In this document: in pieces, positions 1 through 11,726 of the stretch
Layout: each line of letters opens with the position of its first letter
Numbering within the stretch: the first letter of the stretch is position 1
Made by a program: the position numbers and the translations under genes
Notes under the pieces: generated by a model
Told to the model about the DNA's origin: nothing
Database searches by the model: none
What the model saw: only the letters and a program-made list of their open reading frames with translations
From: Cryptomeria japonica
Taxonomy: Eukaryota; Streptophyta; Pinopsida; Cupressales; Cupressaceae
NCBI RefSeq assembly: GCF_030272615.1
Contig: NC_081406.1
Coordinates: 469,766,400-469,826,399 of the forward strand
Direction: 5' to 3'
DNA: 60,000 nt

Positions 1-4
1 ATTC

Positions 5-1249
5 TTGAACAAGGTCTTTAAGATGTTCCCACAAAAATATCTTGACATGATGAGTAATGTGACCTCCTCAAGTGAGCAAATCAATGTGCAAAAACAACAA
101 GGTGGTGAGCTGTTAAGTTTCTCCCTGCATCCAAATGAAGAACATGTGCAACAAGAAACTCAACCTACCTTGATGAGTAAATGTGCTTCAAAGGCATTGA
201 CAGTGACTATTCCTCAATAGTCACCATTTGAGACAATAAATAATCCATTATTTAACACAACACCTATAACACAAGATCAAATGAGGACCACACAAATATT
301 GACAGCTGTCCCTCAACAAGAAGTGGTTCCTCACATGCATAAAATTGGATCAAACTCTAATATGCAAGAAAGCTTCACAACTGGAATGCCTGATCTCACC
401 AATGTCCAAAATAATTCCACAATGCAACAAAGTTCCTATGTCCCACTAAGTTCAATATATTTGCCAAACACTCAAGTACCTGTTATGCAGACTATTGTGA
501 CAGATCCGTCGATAATGGCAACACAAAGAGCTACAGATAGTGGTTTGCACCAACAACAAATGTTGCAACAATTGAGTAATACACAAAAGATACAATCAAA
601 TGTGCAAACAAACAATGCACAACAACAACAATGCTGCATTCGACAACAAGTTGTAGTGCCCTCTACACCATTACAAGTTAATGCAAACTTGCAACCATCA
701 CAATGGATTGGACAAACAACACAGCAAGTCAATGCAAGTGCCATACCCCATCTTAAGGAGAAACAACAAAAACCACCCAAACAAAGTTTTTTGCAAATGA
801 TGGGATTCACACCGCGACAACAATTGGCACAAAGTCAGCAAATTCTGATTCATCAGCATCAACAACAACATGTGCCTCAATATGTGCCAAGACAAACAAG
901 TTATCATACTTCACAACCGCAATTGATGCCTGTGCAATATCAACAACACCCTCAATTGCAATATCAACCTAGGATACAAACGATGATTCCACCACAAGAA
1001 GCACAGCAACAAGGTCAATATCAAGGCATGGCACAACCACAACAACAAGAGGTGTAACAAGAACATTATATGCCGAAGACACCAAAGATGGCAATTTCAG
1101 AGCATCAACAACCGATCGGAAACACGATGTATCAACAAAGAGTACCCACCAGGATTAATGATGGACCTCCAAAATCTGACACAATTGTGCCACAGCTTGA
1201 GAAGTTGCAATGACAAGTCGACGCATTAGAAACCAAAGGAACAAAGAAG
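5..1249 (+). pseudogene. Tat element ORF1-like / pre-gag region, Q-rich
   Basis: This reads in the same frame as the downstream gag-pol, with stops at 218 (TAG), 1055 (TAA) and 1211 (TGA). The first 130 or so codons match the right-edge ORF of G2 (58939-60000) closely, starting with the shared motif KYLDMMSNVTSSS. From about 420 the sequence becomes very rich in Gln (runs of CAA/CAG), with His and Pro, and looks intrinsically disordered. Ogre-type elements are known to carry an ORF of unknown function upstream of gag, and this segment sits in that position. No enzymatic motif is visible. The true start lies left of the window; methionine starts inside it are not meaningful. Confidence 0.7.
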
Positions 1250-2902
1250 TTGTACACAGATCAAGATTTATGTCCTAATCCATTTGACAAGAGCTTATAC
1301 ATGCCTCCCTTCCCTAAGCATTTTGAGGCACCTAATTTTGAGAAATATAAAGGGAATGACAATCCAAAAGATCACATTCGAGCATTTTTTGCGGCATGTA
1401 CCAAAGTGAGTTATGAGGAAACATATTTAATGCGCTTATTTGCATGAAGTCTCACGGGACAAGCCATGGATTGGTATTCACATCTGCCAGGAAATATAAA
1501 GACTTGGTCAGAATTAGCTCAAAAGTTTATATCTCACTTTGCATTCAACATTGACAGTGATGTGACCATGTCAGATTTATGCAACACCAAGCAAAAGCAA
1601 GGTGAACCATTAGTGACTTTCTTGCAACGATGGCAAAGCTTGTATTGTCGTTCTTCCCTAGATATACTTGAAGAACAACAAGTGAACTTGTTTATTCATA
1701 ATTTGGTCCCAGAAATGATGTATGAACTCAAATTGAAAAATCCCAGTACTATTGAGAAACTCATTAAGAAAGGGATGAACATTGAAACTACTCTTGTAGC
1801 TAAAGGAATCATTAAGCTCAACAAAGACAGTGACAACACAAACAATTCTGGGGACCGAAATAGATTTTGGTACAAAAACAAGAATGTCACTAATGATGGA
1901 GTTGTTGATGCAAGAGCAGTGAATGCAAATCAACCCTCGCTCACAATAAAGAAATTGAGTGCTCCTCATATGTCAACTATGGAACAAAATCAAACACCAG
2001 CGAGCAATGTTACTCAACAGCCGCCATATCAACAATACACTCAACAATATAATCAACAACAAGGTCAACAACAAAACCAGCAATGAAGACCTTTCCAATC
2101 AAGGGATGGGCCTCCTCGACAATTTACGCCATTGGGGGATCCTATTGAATCAGTAATGAAACAATTAATACAAGCAAAATTTATCAAGTTACCAGATATC
2201 AAGGCAGAACCATTAGTAAAGCCGCATTGGTGGAATGATAATGCATATTGTGAATACCATCGGTCAAAAGGACATAAAACTGCATCATGTTTTCAATTGA
2301 AACATATGATTCAAGACTTGTTAGAGCAAGGAGTAATTGAGGTAGATCCGCCCAACGTGACCTCTAACACTGATCACACAATTTTCAAAACTCTTTTGCT
2401 TGATCATGACAAGGGTAAAGCGTCTTCTTCAAACTCTACCCAAATAACAAATTATGCAAATACTGGTTATAACAATGTCGTCAATTGTTTTCGAGCATCA
2501 AATGAGTATGTTTCCACCCTAAGAATAAAGGGACAAGATCCTTCTTGTGCAGCCACCACTCGTCGATCCAAAATAGTCCTAAAAGGAGCTCCTGCAGTTC
2601 CTCCCAAACCAACTCCTGCAAGTCAATATAATCTCCCGGATCATCTGGGAAAGACACCTGCACAAATATCGATCCTTGAGTTGTTGAAAATGTCCCCTAT
2701 GCATTGCGCAGTCCTAGATAAAGCTTTAATTGAGTCCACTGTCTCGACAGACATTGATGTTTACCAGTTTCATGCCCGAATAGGACATCTAGTTGTTTCC
2801 CAACACGTTGCATTTTCTTATAATGATATTTCACCTGATAAGCTCCCTCATAATGATCCTTTACATCTTGAAGTCTTTGTCCATAATTGCAAAATCCGAT
2901 GA
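1250..2902 (+). pseudogene. gag: Tat-lineage Gag (capsid plus zinc knuckle)
   Basis: The capsid-like retrotransposon gag domain starts near 1290 (motif FEAPNFEKYKGNDNPKDHI) and continues through QAMDWYSHLPGNIKTWSEL and QRWQSLYCRSS, a typical plant Gypsy gag core. A zinc knuckle of the CX2HX4HX4C type (C-EY-H-RSKG-H-KTAS-C) lies near 2249-2290; this form is usual in Tat elements, where the second ligand is His. Stops at 1445, 2084 and 2900 are all TGA and read as Arg codons in context (CGA to TGA). A Q-rich linker lies between capsid and knuckle (about 1980-2085). Gag packages the RNA into cytoplasmic particles; this copy cannot make it in full length. Confidence 0.9.
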
Positions 2903-3496
2903 GTCTTGATTGATGGCGGAGCAGGTCTTAACATCTGCACCTTGAGAGTGGTCATTGGTCTTGGTTATACAGAAAATGATATTGATTCTTCCAGAAGAAT
3001 AACAATCAAAGCATATGATGATGCTGAGCGCCCATCTAAAGGGATAATTACATTGCCTATCAGAGTTGGTCCAGTAACAGAAAACACTTTCCTGTAGGTC
3101 CTAGACCTCGATCTCCCTTACAATATGATTCTTGGCCGCCCGTGGATCCACGCAATGAAAGCAGTTCCATCGACTTATCATCAATGTTTAAAATATCCTT
3201 ACAATGGAACTGAGATAACAATTCCAGGAGATCCTAATCCATTTCAATTTTGTGCTACTCTAAAGGACTCCCCACAGCAGCAAGTCCCAGTCAATAGAGA
3301 GGCCAAATCACATAGTTATGTGGATCCTAATGAATTGTTAGAAGCTGTCAAAGGTAAACTGAAGATACAGGACCAAGGATGCAGAGAGTATTCAATGGCT
3401 CAAACATTCCTCATTGGGAATTTACCAATATCTCCAAAATCACATGGCAAACCACATTTGTTACAAAAGGAACCTAAGATAGTCATTCAGTATTAG
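2903..3496 (+). pseudogene. pol: Retroviral-type aspartic protease of G1
   Basis: The active-site strand reads VLIDGGAGLNICTL near 2906-2945, with D-G-G in place of D-S/T-G, as is common in this plant lineage. The second conserved strand DLDLPYNMILGRPWIH follows at about 3104-3155 and contains the hydrophobic-hydrophobic-G-R flap-distal motif. The stop at 3095 (TAG) falls where a Gln is expected just before VLDLDLPYN. The region ends with a stop at 3494 (TAG). The protease would release Gag and Pol domains from the precursor. Same frame as gag, so translation would have been one polyprotein unless a stop or splice separated them. Confidence 0.88.
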
Positions 3497-4708
3497 CCCC
3501 CCACTACATTTACAAGATGGGGTGAACTTGACAAAGAAACCTTGGATGACGATGTCATAGATTGGCTTTATAAGGATCCGACTGAGACCCCACCTGTCAG
3601 GTTTCCGGTGGAATGGTATGGAAAAGGATTTACTATGTTGCAGAAGAAAGGATATGACGGCTGCAGTGGCTTAGGCCCTAACAAGAAAGGATGGCTAGAA
3701 CCTATTATACACAAGATGCGACCTCCAACTTTAGGGTTAGGTTTTGTACCATTGCAAATTGGACCCTCATCTACCAAAGTGACCACGCGTGGAAAGGGGT
3801 GTGACTCTGATGATGAAACAACACCTGAGGATACCCGACCTGAAACTGATTCCAATAAATGGGAGTGGAGTTCTTTTTCTTCTAGCTCCTATGCCCTTGA
3901 CAATGTTTTCCTCGACCCTGATGATTTGCCCATGGAAGACAAACATGAAATAACTCCCCCTCCAAAAACATGTCCTAATGCTTGGATAGAGTCATTCTAG
4001 GACCCAAGCTCTGAATCAGATGTGAGCAGTTTGGATAGTGATACCATGGATGTTCACATCTTTACCATTTTGGCCCTCTCTCTCCTTAAAACCGATGATG
4101 ACATACCCCTCATTTATCCCCATCTTATCCAACATGACCAACAAGAACCACTCACATTGGACTATTTTCAAAATGACGAAGCAATCACAGAATTCCTTGG
4201 ACTACGGGAAGGCATACCACAAGGTGATCATAAGGCAGGATTTGTTATTGATCTAGATTCCACAACATATTTTGGGGAGTCAACTCCATCTTCAAGTCAT
4301 CAAAATGAAAAAAGGAAAGAAAAAGTACAAAATCAAAAAGATAGGTCTTTGAGTGAAAACCGTAAGGCACTCTCTGATTATACAAAAGTAAAAATAAAAG
4401 ACGTACCTACGGGTGAAAACCTCTCTGAGGTGCCCAAAGGTGGAACAGTGGACATACCCCTATCAAGTCAAGATAAATCAACATTGCTTGTGGAAATTAC
4501 TGAGGAAATCAATTTGGGTACACTTGACAGCCCTAAGGTCATTGATTTCGCTGCTTCTTTATCAAAACAGGAAAAGATAGATTTTGTCAATTTCTTTCTT
4601 GAGAAAAAGATTAGCTTTTCGTGGTCCTATGCAGATATGCCTGACCTTGATCCAAAATTAGTCCTTCATCACTTGCCATTAAAAGTAGATGCCAAGCCTG
4701 TGAAATAG
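3497..4708 (+). pseudogene. Polyprotein linker with G-patch-like domain
   Basis: Between protease and RT, residues read MLQKKGYDGCSGLGPNKKGW at about 3632-3690, fitting a G-patch (aromatic and glycines spaced as GYxxxxGLGxxxxG). G-patch domains bind RNA or helicases and occur in some retroelement polyproteins; the function here is inferred. After it comes an acidic, Ser-rich segment (3800-4020), and then a stretch leading to the RT N-terminus with the motif FSWSYADMPDLDP near 4615. Stops at 3998 and 4706 are both TAG and replace expected Gln codons (SF-Q-DPSSES; PVK-Q-KLRK). No frameshift. Confidence 0.72.
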
Positions 4709-5908
4709 AAACTCAGAAAGATGCATCCCCAGGTGGCTCTTTTGGTCAAGGTAGAACTGAAAAATATACTAGATGTGGGCTTTATTAGACCCATTGATTA
4801 TGCAGGCTGGATTTCAAATTTAGTACCAGTTAGCAAGGTAACTGGGGGCATCAGAATCTGTATGGATTTTAGGGATCTCAATAAAGTGTGCCCTAAAGAT
4901 GATTTTCCACTACCAAATATAGACATCATAGTTGACATGACTGTTGGATATGAGATGCTCTCATTGATGGATGGTTTCTCTGGCTATAACCAAATTCGCA
5001 TTGCTCTTGAAGACCAACATAAGACTGCATTCACCTGTGCTTGGGGTACCTATTGTTGGAATGTGATGCCCTTTGGTCTTAAAAATGCTGGCGCAACATA
5101 TCAAAGAGTGATGATGACAATTTTCCATGATTTCATGCATACTTTGATGGAAGACTATGTTGATGACTTATTATGCAAATCTGTCACAAGAGATAGTCAT
5201 GTAGCCATCTTGGGCCCAATCTTTGACCGAATGGAGACCTACAAGCTCAGACTCAATCCAAAGAAGTGTGTCTTTGGTGTCACAGCCGGCAAATTACTAG
5301 GGTACATTGTTTCTCACAGAGGCATTGAAGTTGACCCTGCCAAGGTTAAAGCAATAATGGATATGCCTCCTCCTGCTAATCTCCATCAGCTAAGAAGTCT
5401 GCAAGGAAAGCTACAGTCAATCCGCCGCTTTATAGCTCAATTGGCAGACAAATGTCATCCATTCCAGTATTTATTGCATAAAGGAGTCGCTTTTAAATGG
5501 ACTGAGCAATGTCAATCAACATTTCAAGCTCTCAAGGATTATTTGCTGTCGCCGCCTATTCTAATGCCTCCTATAGAAGGAAAGCCATTTATATTGTATA
5601 TTTCTACCACTGAGATGACACTAGGAGTTCTCTTGGCCCAACAGGATGAGAATGGTAAAGAGCGAGCTATTTATTATATCAGTCAGACACTAGTGGGCTA
5701 TGAGTTGAATTATTCAACTATTGAAAGGGCATGTTTAGCAGTAGTCTTTGCAACATAGAAGCTTCGACATTATATGTTAAGTCATCAGACATTGCTAGTT
5801 GCAAAAATTGATCCCTTGAAATACTTGCTTAGTAGGGCAGCTTTGATAGGTCGCCTAGCAAAGTGGGTGATGATCCTCAGTGAATTTGATATTGAGTACA
5901 TGGAGTGA
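4709..5908 (+). pseudogene. pol: Reverse transcriptase and degenerate first RNase H of G1
   Basis: RT motifs appear in order: RICMDFRDLNKVCPKDDFPL (about 4852-4910), SLMDGFSGYNQI, MPFGLKNAGATYQRVM, and the catalytic YVDD at 5156-5167. The thumb is followed by GKPFILYISTTEMTLGVLLA and IYYISQTLVGYELNYSTIER, which is the Gypsy RNase H fold, but the first catalytic Asp (normally Y-x-D-A-S) is replaced by Ser-Thr. A degenerate first RNase H paired with an added second one is the known arrangement in Tat elements. The stop at 5756 is TAG (expected AT-Q-KLRHYM) and that at 5906 is TGA (expected YME-R-KAIKG). RT catalytic residues are otherwise intact. Confidence 0.93.
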
Positions 5909-6460
5909 AAGGCAATAAAAGGACAAGTCATAGTAGATCAACTTGCAGAGGCTCCCATTTATGATGATCATCCCATGTTGACTGATTTTCCGGATGAATC
6001 AGTCTTTGCTTTTACATCTTCTAATGAATGGAAGTTATACTTTGATGGATCCCATACCAAGTTTGGGTTCGGAGCAGGTATATTGTTTGTCACCCCTCAA
6101 GGTGATGCTATTCCAAAATCCTATAGAATAACTTTCCATTGTACTAATAACATTGCAGAGTATGAAGCTCTGGTCACAGGACTCCGTGTAGCGGTCCACT
6201 GGAACATCACACATTTACAAGCCTATGGAGATTCTCAGTTAGTCATCCGTCAGGTGAATGATGACTACGAAACAAAAGATGAAAAGCTTATTCCCTACAA
6301 GCACATGGTAGATTTCTTCAAGACAAAATTCACGGCTATCCATTTCAGTCAAGTTCCAAGAATTCAAAACAAGTCGGCAGATGCAATGGCTACGATTGCT
6401 TCCATGTTAAATATGCCCCACAATATGGACAAATGTGAATTTTTGGTCGAACAGTTGCTT
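5909..6460 (+). pseudogene. pol: Second, archaeal-type RNase H (aRNH) of G1
   Basis: A complete DEDD set is visible: WKLYFDGSHTKFGFGAGILF (first D), NNIAEYEALVTGLRVA (E), YGDSQLVIRQVN (second D) and RIQNKSADAMATIASM (last D). This domain follows the dead first RNase H and precedes integrase, the diagnostic Tat order. It would degrade the RNA strand of the RNA-DNA hybrid during reverse transcription. There is no stop within it, so this is one of the best-preserved parts of the copy. The contrast with the neighbouring dead domain fits published proposals that aRNH took over the catalytic role. Confidence 0.9.
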
Positions 6461-7783
6461 GTCCCTTCTTTTGAAATTCTGACAGCAGATGTGATGTGTG
6501 TTCTTGTTGGCCCTAACTCCTCGTGGTACAATGACGTCTATCAATATTTAAAATCCCAAACCTTACCACCTAACCTTTCCACTAACCAACGCCGAGCCTT
6601 CATCCGACAGACATCCAAATATGTCATCATTGCCGACACCCTTTACTGTCGTTCCTTTGACCATACCCTCCTCAGGTGTTTGGATTCTGACGAAGCACAA
6701 ACGGCTTTACACGAGGTTCACAATGGTATATGTGGGGGCCATTTCAATGGTTTGAGCTTAGCCAAAAATTTGATTCGTGCTGGGTATTATTGGCCCACTC
6801 TGGAAAAGGATGTTCATGATTTTGTTAAGAAGTGCTACAAATGCCAGATCCATGGGAACTACATTCATGCACCAACCCAAGCGCTTCATTCTGTCATATC
6901 TCCGTGGCCCTTTTCTCAATGGGGATTGGATCTTATTGGCAAGATTCACCTGACATCTGCAAATGGACACAAGTTCATCATTACAGCCACAGAGTATTTT
7001 ACAAAGTGGATCGAGGCTATCCCCATGACCTATATCACTGGTGTGCAAATTTCAAAATTCTTACTGAATTATATCATATGCCGATATGGGGTTCCCCTTG
7101 CCATAGTCATAGATAATGGTCATCCCTTCAAGAATAAAGATGTCAAGGAACTCTGTGCAAAGTTTCATATCCAACACCATTTTTCCAGTCCATACTATCC
7201 ACAGGGTAATGGTCAAGCCGAAGCATCAAATAAAACCATTATCAAGATCCTGAAAAAGGTTGTCAATGACGCTGGTTGAGATTGGCATGTACAGTTGAAT
7301 CCAGCACTGTGGGCTTATCGCACTTCTATCCGCACACCTACTAGAGCAACACCTTATTCTTTGGTGTATGGTGCGGAAGCCATTTTACCCTTGGAAGTGG
7401 AGATTCCTTCTTTGTGTGTTTCCTTGCAACATCTAATTGATGATGAAATGCACAGAGTCTCTCGGTTGCATCAGCTTGAGATGTTAGATGAGAAGCGTCA
7501 GACAACTTTGACACATTTGCAAGCATATCAAAACCGTCTCCGTCGCTCTTATAATAAGAAGGTCAAAGGGTGACACTTTGAAGTGGGAGATCTGGTTTTA
7601 AAGGCAAACCCCAAGAATGCACAATCTACTGATGTCATCAATGGCAAGTTTGAACCTAATTGGGTTGGGCCTTTCATAGTGACTGTAGCCTATGGCTCGA
7701 GGGCATATCAGCTTGCCACTCCAGAAGGTGAACCTTTGTCTGATCTTGTCAATAGCATGCACCTTCGCAAGTACTGGGTATAA
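6461..7783 (+). pseudogene. pol: Integrase of G1
   Basis: The N-terminal HHCC zinc domain reads HEVHNGICGGHFN ... YYWPTLEKDVHDFVKKCYKCQ (about 6712-6846). The catalytic core gives D in WGLDLIGKI (near 6926), D in AIVIDNGHPFK (near 7110) and E in YPQGNGQAEASNK (near 7197-7230), a full DDE set. The C-terminal part has NWVGPFIVTVAYGSRAYQL and ends LRKYWV with TAA at 7781-7783. Stops at 7277 and 7571 are TGA where Arg is expected (DA-G-R-DWH; KVKG-R-HFE). Integrase would join the cDNA to nuclear DNA. No chromodomain was recognised. Confidence 0.92.
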
Positions 7784-9973
7784 TTTTGTATCAGCACTTT
7801 TTCAAATATGATCCTGAAAAAATACAAAAAAATCAAAAAGCTCAAAAAAAAATACAAAAAAAGTGAAAAAAGAGAAACAAAGAAAAAGAACAAAAAAGTA
7901 AAGAAAAATGATTCGCCCTCTAGTGAAAACCTGGAAAATAGGTGCTTTGGGCAAGTACCATGGTGAAAACCTGGCAATCAGGTGCCATGTGTAACGAGAT
8001 CATTGCTCCATCATCTGTCATGACCTCTAGCTATGCTATCAGGTCTATATTTGTCATGACCCCATGTTCTGTTCCAGGCCTGTGATTGGTCAACATCATT
8101 GTCTTGCATACTCTGGTTTCTTGTGCATATGTTTCAGTCCTGGTATGTCTCTCCGATGTGCATTGGGTGCGTTCCCCTTGTCATGATCAATCACTGGAAC
8201 TTAAAAAAATTGAAAAATGTCCTGAAATAATCCAAAAAAAAAAATTGAAAAATGTCCTGAAATAATCCAAAAAAAAAAACATTGAAAAATGTCCTGAAAT
8301 AATCCAAAAACATTGAAAAATGTCCTGAAATAATCCAAAAAAAACATTGAAAAATGTCCTGAAAAAATCATAAACATTGAAAAATGTCCTGAAATAAATC
8401 CCTAAAAAGTCAAATAGAGTCCTGAAAAAATGAACACAAAAAAATTGTAAAAACTCGAAAAGCTAAAAAATATATCCCCTTTGTGCATAAGATAGATCAC
8501 TGAGCATCCCTCCAATGACACACAATCACACACTGCGCTTTACTGTAAATCATGCATTAACAGATGAACTTTTTCAATCAAACCAGACATTCAAACTGAT
8601 CAACATTGCCTTATCAATCAAACATCAACATCAATATCATTTGTCCTTGTCACTACTATCATGGGTCTTATACAGGGTGTGGTATACTTGAAACTAGACT
8701 GTGTCTTGTCTTAGACGGGGTACCGCATGTCCTGAAACCAGACAGCATGATCGTCCTATCAACACTTTCAACTTTTGACAATGAAGATCAAGATGTTTGT
8801 TTGACTTGTTGGAATTAGCGAGTCTTATCATTTATTGATTTATCTTCAATCATGTTCCTATGTTGCTTGATGATGTCACTAAGTGATTTAGAGTGACTGG
8901 GATGGTTCATGGTCCCTTTTTTTGTGGTGTTTGCTATTTGTGGAATGTTTGTCACAAACTGGGGCAACTATATCATTGGGTGTCTGTGATAAGTACATTT
9001 GCTTTGTGAACGCCGCACATACCTCGACCCTTGATGTATGCACCCTAGGATGCTTCACTCATTCCTTGTGTGCGATGTGTCTGTCTTTTGCAAAAAGGGT
9101 TGCATTTTAGCTCTGGCCTTCAATGACATGATACTCTACATCCGGTTTGCTACATTAAATAAAGGTTCTCACCTACAAAGTGCATTGGTGAAAGCAAGTT
9201 TTTCTTCGTCTCTACCTGTCCTCTGTCTAATTTCTTCCTACTAACATTTCTTCCGTCAGTTTGGGTAGTCAATTCGGTCTAGTGCTGTGATCTCCAAAAA
9301 CATAAGCAGCATCCTGAATTCATTGATTAGTACATTTGCATTATATCAAGCATTTTATCCATTTCATATTATAAATCCATAAAAAAAAAACACATCAAAA
9401 TATATCCATACATGTTCCACAATGGTACATAAATAGTGCATAAGCCATCCATACATGGAAAGTAAACATAAGCCATAACACATTGCATCCCATCATATAG
9501 CTGCATATCATATCATATATCAAAATAATATCGGAGTACAAAATTAGACTATCTGTCCTCAGTATGGCCCACAGGCTGAATACATAATGTTAAACTACAT
9601 ATGTCTCTGTCATAAGGAGCACATGCCTCTGTCACTGGGTGCTCCCTCTGTCCTCCTCATCCCTGCCATGTCTCAAGGATGATGTCCCTCCTATCCCAGG
9701 TCCTGGCTGTGATGGTCTCATAGGTCCACTCACTCCCATGCTGCTCACTGACCTCCGAGAACGTGCCCTGCTCTCTGTCCTTGATCATGCCTAATATGAT
9801 GCTGCTCTCTGCTCTAGTGGAACTGCACTCTCATATAGTGTCCTCCAATGGCATATCTCCTCTCCGGTCTCTAACAACATCTATGCCATCTCATGTGCAC
9901 TGGCATCCCTAATCAACCCAATATACTCAGTGACTCTCTGTTCTTCTCGCTATGCCTGGGCTATTGTTGTATC
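7784..9973 (+). other. G1 3' internal non-coding region
   Basis: About 2.2 kb with no credible coding. It begins with an A-rich stretch (7815-7905), then two copies of a GTGAAAACCTGG motif (about 7923 and 7961). A short tandem array at 8210-8400 is annotated separately. The rest (8400-9970) is mixed sequence with only short incidental ORFs and a few poly-A runs. Long non-coding stretches between integrase and PPT are typical of Tat elements. Confidence 0.7.
8210..8394. repeat. Six-copy tandem repeat in G1 3' region
   Basis: The core TTGAAAAATGTCCTGAAA begins at 8210, 8245, 8282, 8313, 8347 and 8377, giving a period of 30-37 bases that varies with the length of poly-A spacers. Replication slippage on A-runs probably explains the variation. 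No function visible. Confidence 0.9.
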
Positions 9974-11446
9974 TCAAGCCGCTGTAAGTCTGGCTATCTC
10001 TGCTCTGAACTGATCATGCTCTATCCTCAAGATGGCATTCTGTCTCTCTAATGTCGCAATGTGATCATGCTGACTTGCTATGGTAGCCCTGAACATCTCC
10101 ATCTCCTCTATGCTAGCTATCTCCGGCTCTATGGGTATATCCTGCAATGACTCCTGATCGGCTGAATCTAACTCATAATTGTCATCCCCCTCATCATCTC
10201 TGTCCTCATCATCCCCCTCATCCTCATCACCATCCTCATCATCTCCCTCCTCCTCTCCTGTGAGTGGGAAGTCCTCTTGTCTCCTCAGTACCAGAATATC
10301 AGGATCTATCAATGGCATTAGCTGTCGTTGTGCAAACCATCGCTCATACTCCTCTGTCGTCCTGACGTCCACCACATCTGATCTCCAATCCCACTATCTC
10401 TGCTATAGCTGTGTGAAGTCAGCATATGCTATGTGTGGCTGAATCATCCTCCCCCACTGACTCGTCTCTTTGTGAGATCGGGCAAAGTGTGCAGTCCCTC
10501 TCGGTACATCCTATCTCTCTCCAAATTTTCGTCTGACTCTCTTCGATAGGTACATCAGAGAGTGATTCACTAGTCGCCCAATCAGGTATCTCTCCTATCT
10601 GCAATACGATATCTCATCACTATCATCTGACCATCCAGGGCAATCAAGATATGGCCTCCATGTGAACTCTCTCAATCTGTCTAGCTCATGTCGCTAATGC
10701 AGTATGTATCCGAAAGGACCCTGTCTCAGTGCTCCCCCATAGCAGTACACATATGGTTGATGTGGTAATACCTATCTCTCTGCAATCGATCGACATATGG
10801 CTATGTGCTCAAATGCCCATACCTGTAGCAGTGTGACTCCATAGCTCAAAGTTTGCACTCCCTGATATGCTATCTGATGCAACTGAAAATATAGCATAGC
10901 AAGCATGCATGGTCCCCATGCGTACACAGTCCCCTCTGTCACCATCCGCTCTAGCACTCTTCCCCATCCAATAGGGAATCCATGTCCTCATCTGTCCCCT
11001 GCTAATAAGCATGCTATAACCAAGGCTATCACCACATATCGTCGATCGTACTCTGATGCCATGGTCTCCTAGCCAATCTCCCTCTCTACGATATCTAGAC
11101 CATCTACATCGCACTCAAATAATCTACACAAAGTGTCTCTCCCTATCACTGGGTCATACTCTATCATCTCTCCATGAATCAGAATGCGGAGGATACACCA
11201 TACATCCTCTAGTGTCACCGTCGCCTCTCCGGTCGCCAGATGGAAAGAGGAAATCTCTGAATGCCATCGCTCTGCCAATGCGGTTAGTAGTCCTATGTTT
11301 GCCGTAATCTTGGGCATGAATGTGATATAGTATATTCCAAGTCCTGCTAATGTATCTCTGTCCGTGCTCCTGAGTCTATGTCGTAACATGAAGCAGTCTG
11401 GTCGGTTCTCCCGCGTGATCAATGGATACTGTCGACTCTGCATCAC
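9974..11446 (-). pseudogene. Antisense plant mobile domain (PMD) ORF carried in G1
   Basis: Three open blocks (11069-11446, 10772-10957, 9974-10375) share one minus-strand frame with only stops between them. The N-terminal part reads DRDTLAGLGIYYITFMP, GLLTALAERWHSEISSFHL and GEATVTLEDVWCILRILIHG, matching the plant mobile domain ('aminotransferase-like', MAIN/MAIL1-type) signature of an L-x-A-L-x-E-R-W helix, then F-H-L, then a T-L-x-D-V motif. A weaker later block near 10530 fits the family's R-V-x-R-x-F-G segment. The C-terminus is a highly acidic E/D/G run (about 10180-10260) and a predicted coiled coil (ASQHDHIATLERQNAILRIE). Tat elements are known to carry antisense extra ORFs and PMD genes are known to travel in transposons; the function in this element is unknown. 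Stops make this copy inactive. Start chosen at Met 11446. Confidence 0.75.
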
Positions 11447-11618
11447 AATTGGGGCACATTTTGTCAGTTTTAGGGTTTTCTCCTATGGGCTGCATTTCCT
11501 TGTTTCATGTCCAAATCAGGGTGTTTCTAATCTATTTTGACCTATCCTACCCTTATCCCCCCTTTTCGGATCATTCACATGTTGTTTTTGACCAAAATTG
11601 AGTTCCCAAGGCACAACT

Positions 11619-11726
11619 ACGCCTGTGTGTTGTATCCTGCGCCTGTGTTGCATCAACTTGCGCCTGTGTACCCTACACAAGCATAGGATACCCTACACAA
11701 GTGTAGGATGCACCCACATAGGTGCA
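11619..11726. repeat. Direct and inverted 20-bp repeat array (GCGCCTGTGT type)
   Basis: TRCGCCTGTGT occurs in direct orientation at 11619, 11639 and 11659. It is followed by three diverged inverted copies (ACACAAGCATA at 11675, ACACAAGTGTA at 11695, ACATAGGTGCA at 11716). Spacing is 20-21 bases throughout. The two halves could pair into an imperfect hairpin. The other Tat element carries six direct copies of the same motif in its leader (56974-57086). Confidence 0.85.

Noticed and set aside
472-907. Cys-rich minus-strand ORFs resembling small secreted proteins
   Set aside because: They arise antisense to CAA/ACA-rich Q-rich coding; no signal peptide logic or independent support.
8606-9244. 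Short plus-strand ORFs after G1 integrase
   Set aside because: Unrelated short frames without conserved motifs; treated as 3' non-coding region.
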